Part shown: piece by piece, positions 26,093-33,529 of the stretch
Position numbering within the stretch: position 1 is the stretch's first letter
Layout of the letters: each line of letters opens with the position of its first letter
Assembly (NCBI RefSeq): GCF_008016795.1
Contig: NZ_SDIK01000044.1
Location: 1-35,973 of the forward strand
DNA: 35,973 nt
Direction: 5' to 3'
Source: Prevotella brunnea
GTDB taxonomy: Bacteria; Bacteroidota; Bacteroidia; Bacteroidales; Bacteroidaceae
Program-made: the position numbers and the translations under genes
Notes under the pieces: generated by a model
The model's database searches: none
The model's input: the letters and a program-made list of their open reading frames with translations, nothing else
What the model was told of the DNA's origin: nothing

Positions 26093-28378
26093 ATGAAATA
26101 TGTAGAAGTGATATTGCCTTTACCCTTGGAGGGGACTTTTACTTATGCTGTGCCGGAACATTTAGAAACAATGGCACAGCCCGGTAGCAGGGTAGTCGTG
26201 CCATTGGGCAAAAGCAAGAAGTATGTGGGAATTTGCGCCACCCTGCCACACGAGGCTTCAAATCTTGTGGAAGGAGTGGAATACAAGAGCCTTTGCTCCG
26301 TACTCGATACTTCACCCATCTTGACTGAACGACAATTGGAACTTTGGCAATGGATAGCTGATTATTATATGTCGCCCCTTGGCGATGTCTATAAAGCTGC
26401 CCTACCCTCCGGGCTAAAAGCGGAAGAGGGCTACAGACCCAAGACGGAAACCTACGTTCGACTAACCGAAGACTATAATGACGGACAAGCCGTTACCCAT
26501 TTGCTCGAAGGATTGAAACGTGCCACAAAACAGCAAAAGTTACTGCTCGATTATTTGCAATTGGCAGGCGTGTCAGAACAGCCTGACATGCGCATGAAGG
26601 AAATGTCGCTGAAGCCGGTAACACGAGACGAACTCCTGAACACGGCACATTGCGGTCAGCCCGTTCTGCGCAATCTGCTGGAGAAGCGCATCCTGACCAC
26701 CTACAAAGAGGAGGTGGGGCGGCTCAATTCCACCGGGGACTATCATCCCGAAATGGTGAAGCCGCTGAACGATGCGCAGACGGTGGCTTATAACGCTATT
26801 CGCGAGCAAATGCAGTCGCATGATGTTACACTTTTGCACGGTGTTACCTCGTCAGGCAAGACTGAGATATACATCCACCTGATACAAAAAGCTCTCGACG
26901 AACACAAGCAGGTGCTTTATCTGCTCCCCGAAATAGCTCTCACCGTACAAATCATGGAACGCCTGCAACGAGTTTTTGGCAGTCGGCTGGGCATCTACCA
27001 TAGCAGATATAGTGATGCCGAGCGTGTGGAAATTTGGACGAAACAACTCTCCGATGAACCTTACGATATTATTCTCGGGGCGCGGAGTGCTGTCTTCCTG
27101 CCTTTCAAAAATCCGGGGTTGGTCATCATTGATGAGGAACACGAGACAAGTTTCAAGCAGCAAGATCCCGCGCCACGCTATCATGCACGCTCGGTCGCTA
27201 TCGTACTTGCCAAAATGTTCGGAGCCAAAACTCTGCTTGGCACCGCCACTCCCTCTGTGGAATCTTATCACAACGCATCGCGGGGAAAGTACGGATTTGT
27301 AACGCTCAATCGGCGTTACAAGGATATTCGTCTGCCGGAAATAGAAGTGGTTGATGTAAAAGACCTTCGCCGCCGCAAGATGATGCGAGGACCGTTCTCT
27401 CCACAATTGCTGGGAGCCGTTCGTGCGGCAATACAACGTGGTGAGCAAGTCATCTTGTTTCAAAATCGGCGCGGTTTCGCTCCCATGGTAGAGTGTCATG
27501 TCTGCGGTTGGGTGCCCAAATGTCCCAATTGTGATGTATCGCTAACCTATCATAAGAACATGGGACAGCTCACCTGCCATTACTGTGGTTACACCTATCG
27601 CGTTCCGGAAAGCTGTCCGAACTGCGAAAGCAAGGAAATTCGCAATCGCGGTTATGGCACCGAGAAGATAGAGGACGCCATCATGGAGTTATTTCCCGAA
27701 GCACGCATTGCCAGAATGGATTTGGACACAACGCGTTCGAAGAATGCTTACGAGCGACTGATCAATGACTTTTCCTCCGGGCGCACTAATCTGCTCATCG
27801 GAACGCAGATGATTTCAAAAGGACTCGACTTCGACAATGTTTCCATCGTGGGCATCTTGGATGCAGATACCATGCTCAACTATCCCGATTTTCGCGCATA
27901 CGAGCATGCTTTCATGATGATGTGTCAGGTAAGTGGACGTGCCGGTCGTAAAGGAAAGCAAGGAAAGGTAATCCTCCAAACAAAAAACAAAGATTTACCC
28001 GTTATCCGACAGGTGGTTGCCCATGATTATCAAGGCTTTTTCAATGAGCTTATCGACGAGCGGAAAAACTTTCACTATCCGCCGTTTAGCAGGCTAATCT
28101 ATGTCTATCTGAAACATCGCGATGACAATACCGTTAATTCGGCAGCGTTGGAGATGGGTTCGCGCTTGCGCGAGGTCTTTGGAAACCGAGTTTTGGGTCC
28201 CGACAAACCTGCCGTTGCCCGCATCAAAACTTTACACATTAGGAAAATAATGCTCAAGTTAGAAACGGGTATCGACTATCGGCTCGCCAGAACCTATCTT
28301 CTCCGCGCCAAAGAAGCTCTCTTGAGAGCAAAACGCTATGGAGCACTGCTGATTTATTACGATATCGATCCCCAATAA
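26093..28378 (+). CDS. priA: Primosomal protein N' (replication restart helicase PriA)
   Basis: 761 residues, normal length. PriA is a 3'-to-5' helicase that reloads the replisome at stalled forks. Domains: N-terminal 3'-DNA-binding domain (YVEVILPLPLEGTFTYAVPE, 1-105), a middle winged-helix region, helicase with Walker A GVTSSGKTEIY (250-260), Walker B IIDEEH (345-350), GTATPSVES, a zinc domain with cysteines at CHVCGWVPKCPNC and CHYCGYTYRVPESCPNC (468-511), and motif VI QVSGRAGRKG (612-621). Everything needed for activity is present. It converges on the FadL-type gene with one base between stops. Confidence 0.98.
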   Translation: MKYVEVILPLPLEGTFTYAVPEHLETMAQPGSRVVVPLGKSKKYVGICATLPHEASNLVEGVEYKSLCSVLDTSPILTERQLELWQWIADYYMSPLGDVYKAALPSGLKAEEGYRPKTETYVRLTEDYNDGQAVTHLLEGLKRATKQQKLLLDYLQLAGVSEQPDMRMKEMSLKPVTRDELLNTAHCGQPVLRNLLEKRILTTYKEEVGRLNSTGDYHPEMVKPLNDAQTVAYNAIREQMQSHDVTLLHGVTSSGKTEIYIHLIQKALDEHKQVLYLLPEIALTVQIMERLQRVFGSRLGIYHSRYSDAERVEIWTKQLSDEPYDIILGARSAVFLPFKNPGLVIIDEEHETSFKQQDPAPRYHARSVAIVLAKMFGAKTLLGTATPSVESYHNASRGKYGFVTLNRRYKDIRLPEIEVVDVKDLRRRKMMRGPFSPQLLGAVRAAIQRGEQVILFQNRRGFAPMVECHVCGWVPKCPNCDVSLTYHKNMGQLTCHYCGYTYRVPESCPNCESKEIRNRGYGTEKIEDAIMELFPEARIARMDLDTTRSKNAYERLINDFSSGRTNLLIGTQMISKGLDFDNVSIVGILDADTMLNYPDFRAYEHAFMMMCQVSGRAGRKGKQGKVILQTKNKDLPVIRQVVAHDYQGFFNELIDERKNFHYPPFSRLIYVYLKHRDDNTVNSAALEMGSRLREVFGNRVLGPDKPAVARIKTLHIRKIMLKLETGIDYRLARTYLLRAKEALLRAKRYGALLIYYDIDPQ

Positions 28379-28379
28379 T

Positions 28380-29909
28380 CTATAAATCGATGTCAAGCCC
28401 CACACCAAACACCTTGTTGGAGCGTGTGAAGTTATCGGTGTTTTGAGTTTTTACTTCTTTGCCATTGCCATCAATTACAGCCTCATACTCCTTGTTGAAC
28501 TTTTCGTAGTTGGTGAAGAAGTAAGCAACATTCAGGTGCATTTTCTTCGTAAGCCTTACTTTTGCGCCGAGACCGAGACTATAGCTACTGGTAACAAAGC
28601 TCAAGTCTGAGAGGTATTTGCCGTCTCCCAGCCCATATTTGGTACGTTGTCCGCCACCACTAACCGTTATTGCAGGCGTAATGTCCCATTCCACTCCCGC
28701 AAGATATTCTCTTGTGTTACTGCTCAGATAACGCTGCTTATTCTTATCCATTCGCGCATCTTTGTCAAAATAATAGTGATAGCTTGCCATGACGCGCAAA
28801 TTCTTGGTTATTTCATATTGTGCACCTACACCCAATAATCCCGGAAGGTCGTTAGGTGTGTTCACACCATCTTCAAACAACCCTGTATCATCGCGCTTGG
28901 TTTTATTTTCGATATTAAATTTTGTTGTCGTCTCGTACCTGGCACCAAAGTTCCATTTCCCTATTTTATAATCGATGCCAATAATAGGCGTAATCCCCCA
29001 TCCGTGTTGCGTACAGTCAAGGTAACGATCCGCAAACTGTAGTTTTGCCTTATTAAGTTTGTCTGCACCCTCCTGATATTGCTTGGCCACACCCTCCAAC
29101 TTCTGTTTCGTGGCAGGATCGGTGGCCTGTGCGGCCTGATTGGTGGCTTGAATGGCAAGCTGTGTCAATCCTTTAGCTCTGTTGTCGAACACATCATATA
29201 CCTTTTGCGTCTGACCATCGATGTTTGCGGAAATATCAAGGATATTACCCTCATAGATATTATAAATGTAGTTGAAGCGTGCTCCACCATAAACTGCCAA
29301 ATGTTCATTGACTTTATAGGTAAAGCCTAATTGCAATCCAAAATCGTATTGTTGACCATGGATATAGCTACTAAAACCGTAAGTAGGAACATCGCTTTTA
29401 ATGCCTTGTTCATAGAGTAAAGCCGGTATCATTGCCAGTTGTCTTTCAAAAGAAGGCAAACCCTTGTTGAAAGTGGCTTTACCCCCACCTCCTACAATTC
29501 CAAACCCCAATTGAAATCCCCATTTGTCGTAGTTCCGAGCTATCTGGAAAGAAGGAATTATGGGAATTGATGTCTTCCCCGTGAAACTTTTATAACCCTT
29601 CTCATCGCCTCCGTTCAATTTGAATGGCTGATAAAAAGGTGTGCCTTGTAAGGCAGGAACCGTCATCAAAGAATTGATGGTTCGCGTTTGATAAACGTTC
29701 TGAATATTTAGGGAGACATGCCACCCGTTTGACAGAAACGCCACACCGGCCGGGTTGGAATAGACACCATCAATGCCGATGGCGCCCTCGCGTGCGAAGT
29801 TCCGGTTGAATGCGATGTTTTGATTTGTGTTCGTCAGCAACCCTCCGGCATGTGTAGTGCCGGCCAATGCCAATGAAAGTGCCATGATAATAAGCGTTCT
29901 TTTTCTCAT
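28380..29909 (-). CDS. OmpP1/FadL/TodX family outer-membrane transporter
   Basis: 509 residues. The signal peptide (MRKRTLIIMALSLALAGTTHA) is followed by GGLLTNTNQNIAFNRNFARE and YSNPAGVAFL, the hatch-region signature of the FadL family, which moves hydrophobic compounds across the outer membrane. Beta-strands follow to the end (YSLGLGAKVRLTKKMHLNVA, NKVFGVGLDIDL). An Ala/Gln/Lys-rich helical insertion (~residues 250-295, AIQATNQAAQATDPATKQKL and on) interrupts the barrel, as in many Bacteroidetes members. Substrate is unknown. Own promoter upstream; no terminator separates it from convergent priA. Confidence 0.92.
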   Translation of the reverse strand: MRKRTLIIMALSLALAGTTHAGGLLTNTNQNIAFNRNFAREGAIGIDGVYSNPAGVAFLSNGWHVSLNIQNVYQTRTINSLMTVPALQGTPFYQPFKLNGGDEKGYKSFTGKTSIPIIPSFQIARNYDKWGFQLGFGIVGGGGKATFNKGLPSFERQLAMIPALLYEQGIKSDVPTYGFSSYIHGQQYDFGLQLGFTYKVNEHLAVYGGARFNYIYNIYEGNILDISANIDGQTQKVYDVFDNRAKGLTQLAIQATNQAAQATDPATKQKLEGVAKQYQEGADKLNKAKLQFADRYLDCTQHGWGITPIIGIDYKIGKWNFGARYETTTKFNIENKTKRDDTGLFEDGVNTPNDLPGLLGVGAQYEITKNLRVMASYHYYFDKDARMDKNKQRYLSSNTREYLAGVEWDITPAITVSGGGQRTKYGLGDGKYLSDLSFVTSSYSLGLGAKVRLTKKMHLNVAYFFTNYEKFNKEYEAVIDGNGKEVKTQNTDNFTRSNKVFGVGLDIDL

Positions 29910-29951
29910 TAAATAGAATATAAATTAGTAAATACTGTTCAAAATTGGTTG

Positions 29952-29984
29952 CAAAGGTAACAAAATTGTTCTTTAATTCCACAA
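29952..29984 (-). promoter_or_regulatory. Promoter of the FadL-type gene
   Basis: On the minus strand TTG and TACCTTTG (within TTACCTTTGC) are 22 bases apart. The inferred start near 29,945 gives a leader of ~35 bases. Confidence 0.6.
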
Positions 29985-30107
29985 CTATTGTGCAAAAACT
30001 TCATTTTTGTATTACCATTTAGTCTTCGTTACCTAATTTAAGGATACTCCCTAAATCCATAACTAATTGTTTGCCGGTGTAATATATGATTTACACCTTT
30101 ACACAAA

Positions 30108-30142
30108 GCCCCCGAACGACCCATCATGGGCAGAGTCGGGGG
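30108..30142. terminator. GC-rich hairpin, possible terminator
   Basis: CCCCCGA pairs with TCGGGGG, with an inner CCCATCATGGG palindrome. It is followed on the plus strand by AAATTCTTT. No gene obviously ends here, so it may be left over from a lost gene. Confidence 0.4.
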
Positions 30143-30160
30143 AAATTCTTTAAAAACTGA

Positions 30161-30250
30161 CCTATAACTCATTTTGCAGACTGAAACATTGCTATCTTTC
30201 CGATGTACATTTACTTTATGGGCATTTAAGAAGTCTAAAAATTCAAAGTT
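30161..30250 (+). mobile_element. Solo IS end related to the 34.6-35.8 kb element
   Basis: The sequence starts with CCTATAACTCATTTTGCAGA, a variant of the terminal repeat of the element at 34,631-35,831. It continues with TCTTTCCGATGTAC, TTACTTTATGGGCATTTAAG and ATTCAAAGTT, which are the bases between that element's right end and its transposase start, in opposite orientation. No transposase follows, so it is a relic end. Confidence 0.7.
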
Positions 30251-30252
30251 AC

Positions 30253-30291
30253 GCGAGTTCGGGATAAGAAAAGTTCTTATCCCGAACTCGC
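30253..30291. other. Perfect 18-bp hairpin with 3-base loop
   Basis: GCGAGTTCGGGATAAGAA is followed by AAG and then its exact reverse complement. It lacks a flanking T-run on either side. It abuts the relic IS end and lies ~60 bases before the -33 element of the next gene. Confidence 0.8.
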
Positions 30292-30353
30292 ATATACAAT
30301 AATTTAATTTTAATACCATTATGTTCTTCTTAACTATTTTTATGAATAAACAT

Positions 30354-30384
30354 TTTGATAAATTATCAAAATAAGGTAAATTTG
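30354..30384 (+). promoter_or_regulatory. Promoter of the 769-residue surface protein
   Basis: TTTG at 30,354 and TAAATTTG at 30,377-30,384 are 19 bases apart, matching the consensus. The transcript would start near 30,391 with a ~165-base leader of no recognised class. Confidence 0.7.
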
Positions 30385-30555
30385 TCTTAGCTTAAAAAAG
30401 TTGATAGTAGAACCATCTGTTGAAAAGCGGATTACAAACAGACAAGCCCATAGTAGCTGTGGTACAGCCATAGAGTGATCATAGTTTATGCAATATTTAG
30501 TTTTGTATCCCCTCAATGATGTTATGTTATCTTAATATCTAAATTAAAATCATAT

Positions 30556-32865
30556 ATGAACAAAATTACTTACTCATTGCTCGCATTGATATTGGCATTC
30601 ATGTCAATGCGATCAACATCAGCACAGACAGCCAATGGAACTCCATGGATGGGACACGCAATTGATCCAACGCAGAAACAATTCTATCTGATTGATAAGG
30701 ATGGAAAAAACAACAGTATTACACAAGAGAACACTCTCTATCTGGTGAATGTAGCTGCCTGCAAAGAAGCGGGAAACTCGCGTATCTTTTTCAACCAGGG
30801 TGGTCACTGGGGTACAGAAGCCTCACTCTTTGAAATCGGCATACCAGTATGGCTCGTACACAGAGGTACAGGAACCAAAGGAAGTGCAATTGTGGAGCTG
30901 ATTGGGGACTATCAACACCCTGACGCAGCAGACGGCAACCATATCGGAGTGATAACAGGATCTAGCGACCCTTCACATCAGACTGGTGATGATTTAGGAG
31001 TATACATCGATCGTTTAAGGGGCGAGAATGAAACTGCAGCCTATGTGGGCACCGATTGGGAACTTTTCAAGGATGATAACAAAAATAACGAATACTACAT
31101 CCGTGCTAAAAATGTTGGTACGGACCGATTCGGAACTTACTATCTCACCTATGCCAATAGCGGTAAGACCGGAGCACGCAAGTATGTAATAGGTACAGAA
31201 AGATTTGCTTCTGGGACAAAATACAGAAAAGATGCCAACCGGTGGGTAATCGTCACGCGGAAAGATCTTATTGATAGGTTCGAGGAAACCCCAGGATCAT
31301 ATCGCGATCTTGCCGATGCCAGTTTTCTTATATACGACCAAAACCTCTCGCGCGAGAACGGTGCAGAGGCGGCATGGATAACCAATATACCCGAAGGAAG
31401 CACGGCAACCGTCAGAGTGGGTAATCTCCACTCGAGCAGAGCAGAGCACAAAAGTACCGAAGGCGATCATAAAAGTTTCACGCCACTCACCGAAACCGAC
31501 AAACAATATACATCTTATCCCACTGGCTATCCGTCAGGAGTTTACCCACCTTACAATGTGATGTACGGACAGTTCTATAACGGAGAAATAAAAGGGGGTG
31601 TAGGACAATTTTATCAATATACGCAAAAAATTCAAAAGGCAGGTTTATACATGATATCCTGTCAAGGTTTCTACAAACCCGGGGATGGAAGCAAGAAGCA
31701 ATATGCAGGATTAGCAACAAACTCGTTCACGGCAATACCAACCGGAAATCCGGAAGTGCCTTACCAAAAACAATACGTACAGATGACAGGAGCAGCATTC
31801 CCACTATGGAAAGAAGGCGGACCAACAAACTTAACAGAATCGGGAATGACCTTTTATGCCAACAAAGACAACTACATAACAAAGTCCATTGTGTGGGCCA
31901 ACGAGGGAGATTATATCGAATTCGGAGTTATGGTGGAAAACCAAACATCCAACCCGGCAGAAGACTGGGCAGTTTTCGACAATTTTCAGATGAAATACCT
32001 TGGAGGACTATTCCCCATGTTTGAGAATTTCGAAAATATGATCCCCTATAATGCCTTTGGAGACCAGCAATTCCAGACTATGGCATTGCTCCGCAACTTC
32101 CAAATAAACAAGTGGAATTCTTTCATCGTTCCTGTCGATCTGAACAAAGATCAAATATACACTGCTTTCGGAAACAATGTAAAACTAGCAAAGCTGAAAG
32201 GGCTTGATCACGAAGGAAAGAATATTGCATTTGAGACAGTCGATATAGATGCCATCGGATGGGACGATATCGCCATACATAAAAATAAAGCCTACCTGAT
32301 TATGCCAATGAAAGATGGAGAACGATATCTCGAGATAACATGGCCACCATTAGCCGAGGCACTTGGTAAAGAGACAGTGAAGACAACAGGTCCACATTAC
32401 TTCTTGCCCGGTGTTTCGTTGAACACAAGCGACATTACAGCCATGAACGGCGAATCGTACAGAATGGCAGACGGAAAAACCATCACACTCAAAACCAACT
32501 TCTTCTACTCGAACGACAGCAATACAGAGCATGGGAAGATTCAGGCAAGCCCGGACAACTTCATCTATGTGATGAACAAGGGAGCACTCACACGCTACCA
32601 ACACCCATTCGCACTGAAGGGAACACGATGGTATTTGGAATATACAGAAGATCAGCCAGGCGGTGCCAAAATTCTCATCACTGACCCAACAAAACCCAAT
32701 CCAACGAGCATCGAAACCTTAAAAGAAGCTAATGAAAAAGGAAACAACCGCACGGCAAAAGGCATCTATGACATCAACGGAAGAAAGGTAAGTAACGGAT
32801 CATCGACTGAAGACCTGCCAGTGGGCATATTTGTGGTTGATGGGAAGAAAATAGTTGTTTATTGA
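30556..32865 (+). CDS. Secreted surface protein of unknown function, T9SS cargo
   Basis: 769 residues. The signal peptide (MNKITYSLLALILAFMSMRS, cleaved near TSA-Q) opens a long protein without known catalytic motif. Aromatic- and Gly-rich beta segments (PWMGHAIDPTQKQFYLID, AGLYMISCQGFYKPGD, EGDYIEFGVMVENQ, FDNFQMKYLGG) suggest carbohydrate-binding or adhesin-like beta sandwiches, but this is only an impression. The later part (FQINKWNSFIVPVDLNKDQI...) resembles the W-x-S-x-x-x-P modules in the middle of the C10 proteases. The tail KGIYDINGRKVSNG...LPVGIFVVDGKKIVVY is a T9SS sorting signal, ending with an unusual extra VVY. Own promoter; followed after 143 bases by a short peptide gene. Confidence 0.85.
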   Translation: MNKITYSLLALILAFMSMRSTSAQTANGTPWMGHAIDPTQKQFYLIDKDGKNNSITQENTLYLVNVAACKEAGNSRIFFNQGGHWGTEASLFEIGIPVWLVHRGTGTKGSAIVELIGDYQHPDAADGNHIGVITGSSDPSHQTGDDLGVYIDRLRGENETAAYVGTDWELFKDDNKNNEYYIRAKNVGTDRFGTYYLTYANSGKTGARKYVIGTERFASGTKYRKDANRWVIVTRKDLIDRFEETPGSYRDLADASFLIYDQNLSRENGAEAAWITNIPEGSTATVRVGNLHSSRAEHKSTEGDHKSFTPLTETDKQYTSYPTGYPSGVYPPYNVMYGQFYNGEIKGGVGQFYQYTQKIQKAGLYMISCQGFYKPGDGSKKQYAGLATNSFTAIPTGNPEVPYQKQYVQMTGAAFPLWKEGGPTNLTESGMTFYANKDNYITKSIVWANEGDYIEFGVMVENQTSNPAEDWAVFDNFQMKYLGGLFPMFENFENMIPYNAFGDQQFQTMALLRNFQINKWNSFIVPVDLNKDQIYTAFGNNVKLAKLKGLDHEGKNIAFETVDIDAIGWDDIAIHKNKAYLIMPMKDGERYLEITWPPLAEALGKETVKTTGPHYFLPGVSLNTSDITAMNGESYRMADGKTITLKTNFFYSNDSNTEHGKIQASPDNFIYVMNKGALTRYQHPFALKGTRWYLEYTEDQPGGAKILITDPTKPNPTSIETLKEANEKGNNRTAKGIYDINGRKVSNGSSTEDLPVGIFVVDGKKIVVY

Positions 32866-32891
32866 TTAATGTGAAACAAAGCTTTACCCAT

Positions 32892-32940
32892 GTGGCAGAG
32901 GATTTCCACACTAATCAAACAATACGGAAATCCTCTCCAC
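32892..32940 (+). other. Long hairpin between surface protein and peptide genes
   Basis: AGAGGATTTCC pairs perfectly with GGAAATCCTCT, and outside it GTGG pairs with CCAC. The loop is 18 bases and there is no T-run downstream, so it may be an mRNA processing or stability element, or a weak terminator. Confidence 0.6.
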
Positions 32941-33008
32941 AGAAGGATATGATTTTTCAAACATAAACTTTAAGAAAAGCATGGGCTAAAGAAAAAGATA
33001 TCGAAAAT

Positions 33009-33191
33009 ATGAATAAGAAAACATACATCACTCCTGACATAACCATAGTGAATGTGAATATAGAGTATCACTTGTGTGATCCATCCACTACGAATGTGGG
33101 TGACAACCCTTTAGGTCCCATTGCGCCAGATCCAGGTGGTGAGGAAGAACCAACGGGCGCAAAGAGCTTCGAGCTTAACGAACAACCATAG
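33009..33191 (+). CDS. Short peptide of unknown function, KxYxxP / DPGG type
   Basis: 60 residues: MNKKTYITPDITIVNVNIEY, then HLCDPSTTNVGDNPLGPIAP, then DPGGEEEPTGAKSFELNEQP. No signal peptide or membrane segment. The plan matches the 62-residue peptide at 14,560 (M-x-K-basic-x-Y-x-x-P, Asn then Glu before a Leu, Gly/Pro linker with PD-x-GG, AK-x-F near the end). Low overall identity but shared layout suggests one family. It follows the T9SS-tailed surface protein and is closed by a terminator at 33,229, so the two may share a transcript. Function unknown. Confidence 0.65.
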   Translation: MNKKTYITPDITIVNVNIEYHLCDPSTTNVGDNPLGPIAPDPGGEEEPTGAKSFELNEQP

Positions 33192-33228
33192 GAAATAAAA
33201 GAATTACTATTCAGTAAAAACAATCGAA

Positions 33229-33265
33229 TAGGAGGTAAACACTAATCATAGGTGTTTATCTCCTA
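33229..33265 (+). terminator. Terminator after the 60-residue peptide gene
   Basis: TAGGAGGTAAACAC pairs with GTGTTTATCTCCTA (14 bp, one G-U), loop 9 bases, followed by CTTTCGTGTT. It ends the surface protein/peptide unit. Confidence 0.7.
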
Positions 33266-33292
33266 CTTTCGTGTTCACCGACCTCTCACACC

Positions 33293-33379
33293 ACCGATGT
33301 ACATTTACTTTATGGACTTTTAAGGTGTCTAAAAAATCAAAGTCAGGTGCTGTCCTTTGTAAAGAGCGAGACAGTGAAG
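33293..33379 (+). mobile_element. Internally deleted IS relic
   Basis: Bases 33,293-33,343 repeat the region before the transposase of the 34.6-35.8 kb element (ACCGATGTACATTTAC, TTATGGACTTTTAAG, AAATCAAAGT). Directly after, 33,350-33,379 matches an internal part of that transposase gene coding LSFVKSETVK. About 330 bases of the element are missing between them. The rest to ~33,510 is unassigned. Confidence 0.65.
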
Positions 33380-33529
33380 AAAATGGAGTATTCAAGGAGT
33401 GGATTCCAACTGTAATGAACAAAGGTGCTATCCAATACCATCTGTTGGTTGTAAGTCGAGCTTTTGAGAGATGAGCGGATAATGCTCATGCCGAGCGTAC
33501 ACAAAAAAAGGCGTATAGCTCATTTTTGC

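Noticed and set aside
29770..30319. Small minus-strand frames upstream of the FadL-type gene
   Set aside because: They overlap the promoter, hairpins and the IS relic and show no protein-like pattern.
33271..33474. 67-codon frame after the peptide terminator
   Set aside because: It is composed mostly of the fused pieces of the deleted IS relic and does not follow the transposase frame.
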